DNA of 64,000 bases from Microbispora siamensis (GTDB taxonomy: Bacteria; Actinomycetota; Actinomycetes; Streptosporangiales; Streptosporangiaceae), in assembly GCF_016863095.1 (NCBI RefSeq), contig NZ_BOOF01000023.1, forward strand, positions 62,001 through 126,000, given 5' to 3'. A model generated the notes under the pieces. That model worked only from the letters and a program-made list of their open reading frames with translations. It had not been told where the DNA came from and searched no databases. Shown here piece after piece: positions 34,040 to 42,834 of this stretch (positions are counted from its first letter, which is position 1; each line of letters opens with the position of its first letter). A program made the translations under genes and the position numbers.

Positions 34040-35185
34040 ATGAGGATCGTGGTGGTCGGCGCCGGGCTCGGAGGAGTGGCGGCCGCGGTGGGACTGCATC
34101 GCGCGGGCCACGAGGTGACACTCGTCGAACGGGCCGCCGAGCTGCGGGAAGCGGGCACCGGGATCGTGGTCATGCCCAACGGGCTGCGCGCGCTGGACGC
34201 GCTGGGGCTTGGTGAAGAGGTCCGCGGGCACGTCGTGCACACGACCCGCGGGGGATTACGGGACTGGCGCGGACGGCCGCTGCTGGTCACCGACCTTGGC
34301 CAGGCCCAGCAGGTGGTCCTGACCCCCGCCATGATCAACCGAGCGGAACTGCACCGAGCGCTGCGCGCCCCGCTGCCTCCCGGCCTGGTGCGGACCGCGA
34401 CCTCGGTCGAGCGTCTGCAGCCCGACTCCACCGGGGTCACCGTGATCAGCGAAGGTGAGCCCGTCGCGAGAGCGGACGCCGTGATCGCGGCCGACGGCAT
34501 CGGCAGCACGCTGCGCGCACAGCTCTTCCCCGGTCACCCCGGGCTGCGGCGCACCGGCCGGATGGACCTGCGCGGGATGTTGCCCCGCCCTCCCGGCATG
34601 GCACCGGACCTGCTCACCAGCCAGTTGGTCGACCGCCGCAGTGGGGCGATGTTCGGCCTGTTCCCGGTCGGGGAGGACCGCCTGTACTGGTTCACCGACT
34701 CCGTCCTGCACGGCACGCCGCCAGGCGCGGACGAGGCACGCCGGCAGATGCTGTCCCTGATGGCCGACTGGCACCCCCTCGTCACGGCACTGATCGAGGC
34801 CACCTCGCCCGACGACATCTACGTCGACCCGATCGCCCGCCTGGCCGAACCCTTGCCCTCGTTCGCGACCGGCAGGATCGCGCTCCTCGGCGACGCCGCG
34901 CACGCAATGTCACCCGACCTCGGCCAGGGCGCCAGCCAGGCATTCGAAGACGCCGCCGCGCTGACCCACCACCTGGCCGACGCGGAGCCGGCGGATGTCG
35001 CCCAGCGGCTCCTCCGCTACGACGCCGAGCGCAGACCCGGCGCCAACCGCATGATGCTGGCGGCGGCCCGGCAGTCGAGGCTGACCTCCCAGACCGGCAT
35101 CGCCGCGTGGCTGCGCGACATGCTGCTGCGCGCCGTACCGTCCCGGCTGGCCACCCGGCAGCTTGCCGCCCTCTGGCAGGTTTAG
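34040..35185 (+). CDS. FAD-dependent monooxygenase (UbiH/PHBH type)
   Basis: 381 residues, the length of single-component group A flavin monooxygenases. The Rossmann motif GAGLGGVAAAVGL opens the protein, DG occurs in VIAADGIGSTLR (about 150-161), and the second FAD motif GD in GRIALLGDAAHAMSPDLGQG (about 277-296). These enzymes hydroxylate aromatic or polyketide-like compounds with NAD(P)H and O2. AGGAGG lies 6 bases before the ATG. The divergent TetR gene suggests substrate-induced expression. With its regulator it interrupts the glpX-DUF4245-xseB neighbourhood. Confidence 0.9.
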   Translation: MRIVVVGAGLGGVAAAVGLHRAGHEVTLVERAAELREAGTGIVVMPNGLRALDALGLGEEVRGHVVHTTRGGLRDWRGRPLLVTDLGQAQQVVLTPAMINRAELHRALRAPLPPGLVRTATSVERLQPDSTGVTVISEGEPVARADAVIAADGIGSTLRAQLFPGHPGLRRTGRMDLRGMLPRPPGMAPDLLTSQLVDRRSGAMFGLFPVGEDRLYWFTDSVLHGTPPGADEARRQMLSLMADWHPLVTALIEATSPDDIYVDPIARLAEPLPSFATGRIALLGDAAHAMSPDLGQGASQAFEDAAALTHHLADAEPADVAQRLLRYDAERRPGANRMMLAAARQSRLTSQTGIAAWLRDMLLRAVPSRLATRQLAALWQV

Positions 35186-35211
35186 ACGAGCAAGTCCGGA
35201 GTGGCCCGGAG

Positions 35212-35487
35212 TCAGAAGGGGGCCTCCTCGGGACCGTTCGGCTGGGGCTCCTGGCGCTGGGCCATCGCGGCGGCCAGCTTGGCGCGGGCGCCCTGGAGCC
35301 ATTCCTCGCAGATCGCCGCCAGCCGCTCTCCCCGCTCCCACAGCTCTATCGACTGCTCCAGCGTGAGCCCGCCGGTCTCCAGACGGCGCACCACCTCGGT
35401 CAGCTCCTCGCGGGCCTGCTCGTACGACGGGGTCTGCTTGTCCGACGGGGTCTGCTTGTCCGACGGGGTCTGCTTGTCCTCAGCCAC
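35212..35487 (-). CDS. xseB: Exodeoxyribonuclease VII small subunit
   Basis: 91 residues from a GTG start. The core (about 22-75; SYEQAREELTEVVRRLETGG, GLTLEQSIELWERGERL) is the XseB coiled-coil helical pair that packs onto XseA; the enzyme degrades single-stranded DNA. The N-terminus carries three tandem copies of DKQTPS encoded by an 18-bp repeat, not part of the family core. The partner xseA is separated by an inserted asnB of opposite orientation, so the usual xseA-xseB operon is split. Confidence 0.92.
   Translation of the reverse strand: MAEDKQTPSDKQTPSDKQTPSYEQAREELTEVVRRLETGGLTLEQSIELWERGERLAAICEEWLQGARAKLAAAMAQRQEPQPNGPEEAPF
35431..35479. repeat. 18-bp tandem repeat inside xseB
   Basis: GGTCTGCTTGTCCGACGG occurs twice exactly (35431-35448, 35449-35466) followed by a 13-base third copy. 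In frame it adds the hexapeptide DKQTPS three times to the XseB N-terminus, so copy-number changes would not shift the frame. Confidence 0.9.
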
Positions 35488-35557
35488 GTCCCCACCTTAG
35501 AGGCCGCGACCGACACTCCGTGGCCTCTTAGGTGCTGTCCCATTTGGGCATAAATCG

Positions 35558-35592
35558 GATGGTTCGTCCGTTACTTAGATGTACTAACCATC
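35558..35592. promoter_or_regulatory. Inverted repeat upstream of asnB
   Basis: GATGGTT (35558-35564) and AACCATC (35586-35592) are exact complements separated by 21 bases, about two helical turns, ending 30 bases before the asnB start. The block is AT-richer than its surroundings and probably holds the promoter. Regulator unknown. Confidence 0.4.
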
Positions 35593-35622
35593 TTCGGGGG
35601 CGATGATCGGGGGGTCATCTTC

Positions 35623-37461
35623 ATGTGTGGAATCAGCGGCTGGGTGGACTACGGACGCGACCTTCGTCGCGAACGGGAGACCGTGCAGGCCATGACGGAC
35701 ACGATGGCGTGCCGGGGGCCCGACGCCGAGGGGATGTGGCTCGCTCCGCACGCCGCGTTCGGCCACCGGCGGCTGGCCATCATCGACATCGAGGGCGGGC
35801 GCCAGCCCATGACCGCCGACGCCGGCGACGTCGTCGCCGCGCTCACCTACAGCGGCGAGGTCTACAACTTCAGGGAACTGCGCGCGGAGCTGACCCGGCG
35901 CGGCCACCGGTTCCGGACCCAGAGCGACACCGAGGTCGTCCTGGAGGCGTACCTCGAATGGGGCGAGGACTTCGTCTCCCGCCTCAACGGCATGTACGCC
36001 TTCGCCATCTGGGACGCCCGCCGCGAGGAACTGCTGCTCGTGCGCGACCGTATGGGGATCAAGCCCCTGTACTACTACCCGACGCGGGATGGGGTGCTGT
36101 TCGGCTCCGAGCCCAAGGCCATCCTGGCCAACCCGCTCGCCGAGCGGGTGATCGACGCCGACGGCCTGCGCGAGATCCTGGCCTTCGTCAAGACGCCGGA
36201 GAGCGCCGTCTTCCGGGGGATGTACGAGGTGCGCCCCGGCCAGGTGGTGAAGGTGCGGCGCGAGGGTCTGAGCAAGCGCCGCTACTGGCGGCTGGAGGCC
36301 CGCGAGCACACCGACGACCTGCAGACGACCATCAGGACCGTGCGGGAGCTGCTCGACGACATCATCGAGCGGCAGCTCATCTCCGACGTGCCGCTGTGCA
36401 CGCTGCTGTCCGGCGGTCTCGACTCCAGTGCCGTGACCGCGCTGGCGGCCCGCGCGCTCGCCGGCCAGGGCGGGGTGCGGTCGTTCTCCGTCGACTTCGC
36501 CGGCTACAGCGAGAACTTCCAGGCCGACGACATGCGCGACACCCCGGACACGCCGTACGTCCACGACGTCGTGCGGCACGTCGGCTCCGACCACACGGAC
36601 ATCGTGCTTGACTCCGCCGACCTCATGGACCCCGCCGTACGCGCGGCCGTCCTGCGGGCGCGGGACCTCCCGCTCGGCATCGGCGACATGGACACCTCGC
36701 TCTACCTGCTCTTCAAGGCGATCAGGGGGCACTCGACGGTGGCGCTGTCGGGGGAGTCCGCCGACGAGGTGTTCGGCGGCTACCGGTGGTTCCACGATCC
36801 CGAGGCGGTCAACTCCGGCACCTTCCCGTGGCTCGCCACCCACACCCAGACGGGCCTGTCCACCCGGGGCGAGTTCCTGAACGAGGAACTGCTGCGCAAG
36901 CTCGACATCCCCGCCTACCGCGCGGACAGCTACCAGCGGGCGCTGGCCGAGGTGCCCCGCGTGCCGGGGGAGACGGGGCTGCAGAAGCGGATGCGGGAGA
37001 TCAGCTACCTGCACCTGACCCGGTTCGTGCAGATCCTGCTCGACCGCAAGGACCGCATGAGCATGGCCGTCGGCCTGGAGGTCCGGGTGCCGTTCTGCGA
37101 CCACCGCCTGGTCGAGTACGTCTTCAACGCCCCCTGGGTCATGAAGACCTTCGACGGGCACGAGAAGAGCCTGCTGCGGGCGGCGACGGCCGACGTGCTG
37201 CCCCGTTCGGTGGTCGAGCGCCGCAAGGTGCCGTACCCCTCGACGCAGGACCCGGCGTACGAGCGTGCGCTGCGCGCGGAGGTGACCCGCGTGCTCGACG
37301 GAGCCCCGGCCATCGGCTGCCTGGTGGACGCGGGCAAGGTGCGCACGATGCTCGACCAGCCCATGGGCGCGGTCAGCCTGCAGGGCGCCCGGACGTCGCT
37401 GGAGGGCATCCTGCAGATGAACGCCTGGCTGGGCGCCTACGACGTCCGCCTCGCCATCTGA
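35623..37461 (+). CDS. asnB: Asparagine synthase (glutamine-hydrolysing)
   Basis: 612 residues. Cys2 after the initiator Met is the Ntn nucleophile of the glutaminase domain (about 2-200; MCGISGW, CRGPDAEG, GRQPMT). The synthetase domain has the pyrophosphatase loop SGGLDSS at residues 263-269 and later GESADEVFGGYRWF. The enzyme amidates aspartate using glutamine and ATP; relatives also amidate peptides or antibiotics. A GGGGGG run precedes the ATG by about 10 bases. The gene is inserted between xseB and xseA in the opposite direction, hence probably acquired or relocated. Confidence 0.93.
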   Translation: MCGISGWVDYGRDLRRERETVQAMTDTMACRGPDAEGMWLAPHAAFGHRRLAIIDIEGGRQPMTADAGDVVAALTYSGEVYNFRELRAELTRRGHRFRTQSDTEVVLEAYLEWGEDFVSRLNGMYAFAIWDARREELLLVRDRMGIKPLYYYPTRDGVLFGSEPKAILANPLAERVIDADGLREILAFVKTPESAVFRGMYEVRPGQVVKVRREGLSKRRYWRLEAREHTDDLQTTIRTVRELLDDIIERQLISDVPLCTLLSGGLDSSAVTALAARALAGQGGVRSFSVDFAGYSENFQADDMRDTPDTPYVHDVVRHVGSDHTDIVLDSADLMDPAVRAAVLRARDLPLGIGDMDTSLYLLFKAIRGHSTVALSGESADEVFGGYRWFHDPEAVNSGTFPWLATHTQTGLSTRGEFLNEELLRKLDIPAYRADSYQRALAEVPRVPGETGLQKRMREISYLHLTRFVQILLDRKDRMSMAVGLEVRVPFCDHRLVEYVFNAPWVMKTFDGHEKSLLRAATADVLPRSVVERRKVPYPSTQDPAYERALRAEVTRVLDGAPAIGCLVDAGKVRTMLDQPMGAVSLQGARTSLEGILQMNAWLGAYDVRLAI

Positions 37462-37470
37462 CCTCGCCGC

Positions 37471-37489
37471 GACCCGGTGCGCCCGGGTC
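37471..37489. terminator. Hairpin between convergent asnB and xseA
   Basis: GACCCGG (37471-37477), loop TGCGC, and CCGGGTC (37483-37489) form a 7-bp stem just after the asnB stop and touching the xseA stop. It is short but well placed as a bidirectional terminator. Confidence 0.5.
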
Positions 37490-38693
37490 ACGCGTCCTGG
37501 GCGGTCACCGTCACGCGGTCGTCGGAGAAGCGGATCGTGAGCTCGTCGCCCGGCTTGACGTCCGCCGCCAGGCGGACGACCTCTCCGGAGGGACGCTGCG
37601 CGATGGCGTAGCCGCGCTCCAGCGTGGCGGCGGGGGACAGGGCCACGAGCCGGGCCCGGAGATGTTCCAGCGAGTCGGCCGAGCGGTCCAGGGACGCCGA
37701 AAGGCAGCGCCTGGACCGCTCGCGCAGCGCGTCGACCTGCTCGGCCCGCCGGTCGAGCTCACGGACGGGATCGGCGAGCGACGGCCGGGAGCGTATGGAT
37801 TCGAGCCAGGAGATCTCGCGCTCGACCCAGCCCCGCAGCACCCGGCGGCCCCGGTCCCTGAGCTGGTGGACGAGCGTGAGCTGCTCGCCCACGTCGGGCA
37901 CGACCTTCTTGGCCGCGTCCGTCGGGGTCGAGGCGCGCACGTCGGCCACGAGATCGAGCAGCGGGCTGTCCTGCTCGTGGCCGATCGCGCTCACCACCGG
38001 CGTACGGCAGGCCGCGACGGCCCGCACCAGCGACTCGTCGGAGAACGGCAGCAGGTCTTCGAGGGAGCCGCCGCCCCTGGCGATGATGATCACGTCGACC
38101 TCGCGGTCGGCGTCGAGCCTGCGCAGCGCCTCGGTCACCTCGCCCACGGCGTACGACCCCTGGACGGCGACCTGCTCCACCTTGAACCGGACGGCGGGCC
38201 AGCGGCGGCGGGAGTTCTCCAGCACGTCACGCTCCGCCGCCGAGTCGCGCCCGCAGATGAGCCCGACCGTGCCCGGCAGGAACGGCAGCCGCCTCTTCCT
38301 GTCGACGTTGAACAGGCCCTCGCCCGCGAGCACCTGGCGGAGCCGTTCGAGCCGGGCCAGCAGTTCGCCGATGCCGACCGGCCGGATCTCCAGGGCCGTG
38401 AACGCGAACGAGCCCTTGTTGACCCAGAAGTCCGGTTTGACGTGCATCACGACGCGCGCGCCGTCGACGGGACGCGGCACGCTCGCCTCGTACACCGCCC
38501 GCGCGCAGGTGATCCGCGCGGAGACGTTGGCCACGGGATCGCGCAGCGTCAGGAAGACGGTGCCGCCCCGGGCGGTCAGCTCGGTGATCTGCCCTTCGAC
38601 CCAGACGGTGCCCAGCTTGCCGATCCACTGGGCGACCATCTGCAGCACCGACCTGATCGGCAGCGGCGCCTCAGGGGACGTCTTCGCGCTCAA
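37488..38693 (-). CDS. xseA: Exodeoxyribonuclease VII large subunit
   Basis: 401 residues from a TTG start preceded by GAGGAGG with a 4-base spacer. The N-terminal OB fold (about 8-100) binds single-stranded DNA. The catalytic region carries [30 protein letters not shown] and [20 protein letters not shown], all typical of XseA. A helical arm follows, then a short C-terminal beta segment ([16 protein letters not shown]). In relatives it is co-transcribed with xseB, here split off by asnB. Confidence 0.95.
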   Translation of the reverse strand: MSAKTSPEAPLPIRSVLQMVAQWIGKLGTVWVEGQITELTARGGTVFLTLRDPVANVSARITCARAVYEASVPRPVDGARVVMHVKPDFWVNKGSFAFTALEIRPVGIGELLARLERLRQVLAGEGLFNVDRKRRLPFLPGTVGLICGRDSAAERDVLENSRRRWPAVRFKVEQVAVQGSYAVGEVTEALRRLDADREVDVIIIARGGGSLEDLLPFSDESLVRAVAACRTPVVSAIGHEQDSPLLDLVADVRASTPTDAAKKVVPDVGEQLTLVHQLRDRGRRVLRGWVEREISWLESIRSRPSLADPVRELDRRAEQVDALRERSRRCLSASLDRSADSLEHLRARLVALSPAATLERGYAIAQRPSGEVVRLAADVKPGDELTIRFSDDRVTVTAQDA

Positions 38694-38780
38694 ATGCCCT
38701 CCTCGCCTGGCCCGGCTCGCACCTGCAGGCTAGCCGCACCGTCCGACAATCCACAGGCGACCGGGCGGAGGGCGCCGTCA

Positions 38781-38805
38781 CCCGCCCGGCGTATGGCCGG
38801 GCGGG
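38781..38805 (-). terminator. Rho-independent-type hairpin after the lipid-droplet-type gene
   Basis: CCCGCCCGGC and GCCGGGCGGG form a perfect 10-bp stem with a GTATG loop, 13 bases after the stop of the minus-strand gene at 38818. Confidence 0.7.
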
Positions 38806-38817
38806 CGCGGCTCGGGA

Positions 38818-39846
38818 TCAGGACTCGGACTGGAGCTTGGACAGCCGGTTCTGGAACATCCGGACCACCTCGGGGCGGTTCAGGTGCGCCTGCTCGTAGT
38901 CCAGCAGCGCGTGCACCTGCTCGGCCGACTTGCCGCGCATCCGCGCCCGCAGCGACGCCACGGAGAGGTTCGCGTAGCCCGGCATCGGCTCCGCCGTCTC
39001 GGCGGTCGTCTCCTCGGCCGCCGGCTGCTCCACGGGCTGCTCCACCGGCGCCTCGGCAGGGCTTTCCGGCGCCTGAGCGGCGGCGGTGGTCTTCCTGCGG
39101 GTCCTGGTGGCCTTCGGCGCGGCGGTGGCCGTGCTCTCGGCGCCGCTCTCGGTGGTTCCGGTCGCGGCCTCGGCGGTTTCGGCGGCGGCCTTGCGACGGG
39201 TGCGCGGCTTCTTGGCCTCGGCGGGTGCGGCCTCTTCCGTGGTCGCGGCCTCGGTGGTCTCGACGGCCTGGGTTTCGGCGGCCTCGGTGGTTTCGGTGGT
39301 GGCCTTGCGGCGGGTGCGCGGCTTCTTGGGCGCGGCGGTCCGGTCCGCGACCTCGGCGACGGCCGGGGGTTCGGCCTCGCTCACGGCCTCCACGGCCTCC
39401 GCGGGCTCGGCGGCGGGCGCGGCCTCGGGCTTCGGCTCGCTCACGGCCTCCGCAGGCTCGGCGGCCTCCGCAGGCTCAGCGGGCGCGGCCTCGGCCGGGG
39501 CCGTCTCCGCCGCCGGTGCTTCCGCGGCCGGCGTCTCCGGGGCCGGCGCCTCGGTCGTCACCGCCTCGGCCTGCTCGGCCTTGCTCGGGCGAGGGGCGAA
39601 GATGACGGGCTCCCGGCGCGCGGGGCGCTCCCCGGCTGCCTGCTCGGCTGCCTGCTCGGCCCGCGGCGCCTCGGCGGTCTCGGGGCGTTCGCCGTCCTGT
39701 GCCTCGCCACCGGCGAAGCGCTCCTTGATGGTGGTCTTGATCTTGTCACCGACCAGCAGTGCCTGTCCGACCCCGTTGAGAGCGGTCTGAAGTACGAAGA
39801 CCGGCAAATCACGCAGAGGTTTCGTTATTGCCTTAAGGACGGACAT
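38818..39846 (-). CDS. Lipid-droplet-associated-type protein with Ala/Glu/Pro-rich middle
   Basis: 342 residues. A short amphipathic N-terminus (SVLKAITKPLRDLPVFVLQ, about 1-40) is followed by about 230 residues of Ala, Glu, Pro and Thr with three basic spacers (KPRTRRKA-type), then a conserved C-terminal helical domain (about 288-340; GYANLSVASLRARMRGKSAE). The position between xseA and ispH matches the actinobacterial family that, as I recall, is annotated lipid-droplet-associated (the Rv1109c position in M. tuberculosis). The ATG at 39846 has GGGAG 6 bases upstream. A role at triacylglycerol or PHA inclusions would suit the 3-hydroxybutyrate genes elsewhere in the window, but is unproven. 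Confidence 0.7.
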   Translation of the reverse strand: MSVLKAITKPLRDLPVFVLQTALNGVGQALLVGDKIKTTIKERFAGGEAQDGERPETAEAPRAEQAAEQAAGERPARREPVIFAPRPSKAEQAEAVTTEAPAPETPAAEAPAAETAPAEAAPAEPAEAAEPAEAVSEPKPEAAPAAEPAEAVEAVSEAEPPAVAEVADRTAAPKKPRTRRKATTETTEAAETQAVETTEAATTEEAAPAEAKKPRTRRKAAAETAEAATGTTESGAESTATAAPKATRTRRKTTAAAQAPESPAEAPVEQPVEQPAAEETTAETAEPMPGYANLSVASLRARMRGKSAEQVHALLDYEQAHLNRPEVVRMFQNRLSKLQSES

Positions 39847-39882
39847 ATTGGCTCCCGGGGAGATGCGTATCTGGTACCCCCA

Positions 39883-39894
39883 GTCTTGCAAGAC
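39883..39894. promoter_or_regulatory. 12-bp palindrome between divergent genes
   Basis: GTCTTGCAAGAC is a perfect palindrome in the 89-base gap between the lipid-droplet-type gene and ispH. It could be an operator shared by the divergent promoters. The ispH ATG follows a TAGCAT (39924-39929) by 6 bases, suggesting a leaderless or very short leader. Confidence 0.4.
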
Positions 39895-39935
39895 CAGGGT
39901 CAAGAGGCGGCTCGCGTTCCACATAGCATAGGAAC

Positions 39936-40901
39936 ATGGACGTGCAGACCTCAGCGACCCGCCGTGTCCTGGTCGCCAAGCCCCGCGGCTACTGCGCGGG
40001 TGTCGACCGAGCGGTGCAGGCGGTCGAGCGGGCGCTGGAGCAGTATGGCGCGCCCATCTACGTGCGCAAGCAGATCGTGCACAACACCCACGTCGTGAAG
40101 ACGCTGGAGGAGCGCGGCGCCGTCTTCGTGGAGGAGACCGAGGAGGTCCCCGAGGGCGCCATCGTCGTCTTCTCCGCTCACGGCGTCTCGCCCGCCGTGC
40201 ACGAGGAGGCCGCGAGCCGCAGTCTCCGGACGATCGACGCGACGTGCCCGCTGGTGACCAAGGTGCACAACGAGGCCAAGAGGTTCGCGGCCAAGGACTA
40301 CGACATCCTGCTCATCGGGCACGAGGGGCACGAGGAGGTCGAGGGCACCGCCGGTGAGGCGCCCGAGCACATCCAGCTCGTGGACGGGCTCGACGGCGTC
40401 GACGGCGTGTCCGTACGGGACCCGGAGAAGGTGGTCTGGCTCTCCCAGACGACCCTGTCGGTGGACGAGACCACCGAGACGGTCGCCCGGCTGCGGTCGC
40501 GGTTCCCGAACCTCATCGACCCGCCGAGCGACGACATCTGCTACGCCACCTCCAACAGGCAGACGGCCGTCAAGCAGATCGCCGCCGAGTCGGACCTGGT
40601 CATCGTCGTCGGTTCCGCCAACTCCTCCAACTCCAAGCGGCTGGTCGAGGTCGCCAAGGACTACGGCGCCGCCGCGTCCTACCTCGTCGACGACGCCTCG
40701 TTCGTACGGGACGAGTGGCTGGAGGGCGTGCGCACGGTCGGCCTGACCAGCGGCGCCTCCGTCCCGGAGGAACTCGTGCGGGGCGTGCTCGCCAAGCTGG
40801 CCGACCACGGTTTCACCGAGGTCGAGGAGGTCGAGTCGGTGCAGGAGAGCATGCGGTTCGCCCTGCCCCACGAACTCCGCAAGGACCTCCGTGCAGTCTG
40901 A
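39936..40901 (+). CDS. ispH: 4-hydroxy-3-methylbut-2-enyl diphosphate reductase
   Basis: 321 residues. IspH makes isopentenyl and dimethylallyl diphosphate in the last step of the MEP pathway. The three iron-sulfur cluster cysteines are visible: Cys20 ([11 protein letters not shown]), Cys104 ([11 protein letters not shown]) and Cys202 ([11 protein letters not shown]). Substrate-contact residues occur in [15 protein letters not shown] and [11 protein letters not shown]. The gene is convergent with the DUF6542 gene and lies in the conserved xseA-ispH-ychF neighbourhood of actinobacteria. Confidence 0.97.
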   Translation: MDVQTSATRRVLVAKPRGYCAGVDRAVQAVERALEQYGAPIYVRKQIVHNTHVVKTLEERGAVFVEETEEVPEGAIVVFSAHGVSPAVHEEAASRSLRTIDATCPLVTKVHNEAKRFAAKDYDILLIGHEGHEEVEGTAGEAPEHIQLVDGLDGVDGVSVRDPEKVVWLSQTTLSVDETTETVARLRSRFPNLIDPPSDDICYATSNRQTAVKQIAAESDLVIVVGSANSSNSKRLVEVAKDYGAAASYLVDDASFVRDEWLEGVRTVGLTSGASVPEELVRGVLAKLADHGFTEVEEVESVQESMRFALPHELRKDLRAV

Positions 40902-40913
40902 TCGGAATCCGGG

Positions 40914-41414
40914 TTACTCGTCGGCGGCCCTGCCGTACACGCGGGGCTCGAAGTAGCCCTCGGGCTCCGGGTCGAACGTGCGGACGCGGCCACGGCGCGA
41001 ACGGGAGCGGGAGGCGGGCGTCGGCGCGGGTGCCGGCGCGCCGCGCAACTCCTTCAGGTTGGCGGGCAGGCCGCGCACCCAGGCGATCCCCAGCGCCAGT
41101 GCGGACCCGAGGAACAGCCACGGCGCGCTGGACGACAGCGCGGTGAACATGCCGAGCCCGAACGTCTGGAGCATCGAAGCGGACCTGAGCGCCCGCACGA
41201 GTTCCACCAGCAGTGCCGCGACGAAGAAGACCAGCGGAGGCGTCACCACCAGCGGCAGCAGGTCCCGGGGACGCACCAGCAGGGCCGCCGCGAGGCAACC
41301 GGCCACGAACGCGGGCCCGGGCAGGAACGGCATGCCCACCACGGTGATCACGAAGAGCATGACGATCGCCCCCCGAGCGGTCAGCCGCAGCCCCGCTCGA
41401 CCGGTGCCTGTCAT
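40914..41414 (-). CDS. DUF6542-type membrane protein
   Basis: 166 residues with about four hydrophobic helices in the first 120 (GAIVMLFVITVVGMPFL, AGCLAAALLVRP, LVVTPPLVFFVAALLVEL, APWLFLGSALALGIAWV) and a basic, Arg/Pro-rich cytoplasmic tail. It matches the actinobacterial DUF6542 family found near ispH. AAGGGGGG precedes the ATG, 10 bases after the rmuC stop, so it is probably co-transcribed with rmuC. Function unknown. Confidence 0.75.
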   Translation of the reverse strand: MTGTGRAGLRLTARGAIVMLFVITVVGMPFLPGPAFVAGCLAAALLVRPRDLLPLVVTPPLVFFVAALLVELVRALRSASMLQTFGLGMFTALSSSAPWLFLGSALALGIAWVRGLPANLKELRGAPAPAPTPASRSRSRRGRVRTFDPEPEGYFEPRVYGRAADE

Positions 41415-41424
41415 CGGGCCCCCC

Positions 41425-42747
41425 TTACGACAAGTCTCGGGTCAATTTACCGTTCTGACGATGCGGGGGAGGGGGGCTTACCCGCTCTTCACCTTCGAGT
41501 TCGGGGATGGCGACCGGACGGGGGACCTCCTCGACCGCCGACGGGGCGTCGAGCGAGTAGTCCACGAGACCGAGGTCGTTCATTCTCCGCGCGCTGACCA
41601 GGACCCGGCTCTCCAGCGAGCCGACCGTCTGGTTGTACGCGGTGACCGCTCTCGTGAGCGCCTTGCCCAGGCCGTCCACGTGCCGTCCGAGGCCGCCGAG
41701 CCGCTCGTACAGTTCCTTGCCGAGATCGAAGACGGCCTTGGCGTTCTCGCTGACCGCGGTCTGTTGCCAGGCGTACTGCGCGGTGCGGAGCATCGTGACG
41801 AGCGTCGTGGGAGTGGCGATGTGGACGCGCCTGCGCATCGCGTACTCCAGAAGCCCGGGGTCGCGCTCCAGAGCGGGCGCGAGGAACGCCTCGCCGGGGA
41901 TGAACAGGACCACGAACTCGGGCGACGGGTTGAACGCCTGCCAGTAGGACTTGGCGGCTAACCGGTCCACGTGCTCGCGCACGTGCCGCGCGTGGGCGTC
42001 CAGCCGGGCCGAGGCGAACTCGGGATCGGCGGCCTCGGCCGCCTCCAGGTAGGCCGCGAGCGAGACCTTCGCGTCCACGACGACGTTCTTGCCGCCGCTG
42101 AGCCGTACGACCATGTCGGGCCGGACCACGCCGTCGCGGGTGACGGCGCTCACCTGCTCGTCGAAGTCGCAGAAGCGGGCCATCCCGGCGATCTCCGCCA
42201 CCCGGCGCAGCTGCAGCTCCCCCCAGCGTCCCCGGGCCTCCGGCCGCTGGAGCGCCCGCACCAGCGCGTCCGTCTGGGCCTTGAGCCGATCGGAGCTCTC
42301 CCGTACGAAGTCCATCTGCTTGCTCAGCTCGGCGCGGGCGGCGCGGGCGCCCGACTCGCTCTCCCTGAGCTGGCTCTCCACCTTGGCGAGCGTCTCCCGC
42401 AGCGGCGCGACCAGGTTCTCGACCGCCTGCCTGCGCTGGTCGAGGTCCCCGGCCGCCTCGGCCCTCGTGGTGTTCAGCCGGTTCTCGGCGAGTTCGAGGA
42501 AGCGCAGGTTGGCCACGTCGAGGGCGTGCGCGGAGATGGCCTGGAACCGCTCGGTGAGCTGGTTCTCCATGTAGGCCACCTTGTCCTCGGCCGCCCGCGT
42601 CCGCGCCTCGGCCTCGGCCACCCTGGCGGCCGCCTGGGCGGTGCGGCCGGCGGTCCGCATCCCGGCCAGCGCCGCGCCGACCACCACGCCGATCACCAGT
42701 CCCAATGCGAGAGCCACGACATCCACGGTCTGGATGATTTCAGGCAT
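41425..42747 (-). CDS. rmuC: RmuC-family DNA recombination protein
   Basis: 440 residues. An N-terminal transmembrane helix (about 8-28; VVALALGLVIGVVVGAALAG) is followed by a coiled coil (about 30-170) and the RmuC nuclease-like domain (about 175-390; RGRWGELQLRRVAE, VVDAKVSLAAYLEA, FIPGEAF, TPTTLVTMLRTAQYAWQQ). RmuC limits DNA inversions at short repeats in E. coli. The ATG at 42747 is chosen because it directly precedes the membrane helix; no ribosome site is visible. It is divergent from ychF. Confidence 0.92.
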   Translation of the reverse strand: MPEIIQTVDVVALALGLVIGVVVGAALAGMRTAGRTAQAAARVAEAEARTRAAEDKVAYMENQLTERFQAISAHALDVANLRFLELAENRLNTTRAEAAGDLDQRRQAVENLVAPLRETLAKVESQLRESESGARAARAELSKQMDFVRESSDRLKAQTDALVRALQRPEARGRWGELQLRRVAEIAGMARFCDFDEQVSAVTRDGVVRPDMVVRLSGGKNVVVDAKVSLAAYLEAAEAADPEFASARLDAHARHVREHVDRLAAKSYWQAFNPSPEFVVLFIPGEAFLAPALERDPGLLEYAMRRRVHIATPTTLVTMLRTAQYAWQQTAVSENAKAVFDLGKELYERLGGLGRHVDGLGKALTRAVTAYNQTVGSLESRVLVSARRMNDLGLVDYSLDAPSAVEEVPRPVAIPELEGEERVSPPPPHRQNGKLTRDLS

Positions 42748-42820
42748 TGGCGTGCCAAACAGGGAGGCGCGCCCGGGAGCGGGCCGAGCCGCCGATGTCC
42801 GGCGCACCCCCCGAGGCCCC

Positions 42821-42826
42821 TAAACT
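42821..42826 (+). promoter_or_regulatory. -10 element of ychF, leaderless
   Basis: TAAACT lies 8 bases before the GTG start of ychF, and there is no ribosome site, so the mRNA should begin at or very near the start codon. Confidence 0.5.
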
Positions 42827-42834
42827 CGTGGTAC

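Noticed and set aside
35431-35479. CRISPR-like repeat array
   Set aside because: Tandem 18-bp units without spacers, inside a coding frame; simply a coding tandem repeat. No CRISPR array was found in the window.
36786-39605. 939-codon plus-strand frame spanning asnB, xseA and the lipid-droplet-type gene
   Set aside because: Crosses three well-supported genes and is made of Arg/Pro/Gly-rich shadow sequence.
38818-39846. Histone-like or PhaF-like protein
   Set aside because: The Ala/Pro/Lys spacers recall such proteins, but the middle is acidic overall and the conserved N- and C-terminal segments and position fit the actinobacterial lipid-droplet-type family better.
41971-42834. Upstream in-frame extension of ychF by 288 codons
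   Set aside because: Antisense to rmuC; the YchF family begins at the GLPNVGKST region, and a -10 element lies 8 bases before the GTG at 42835.
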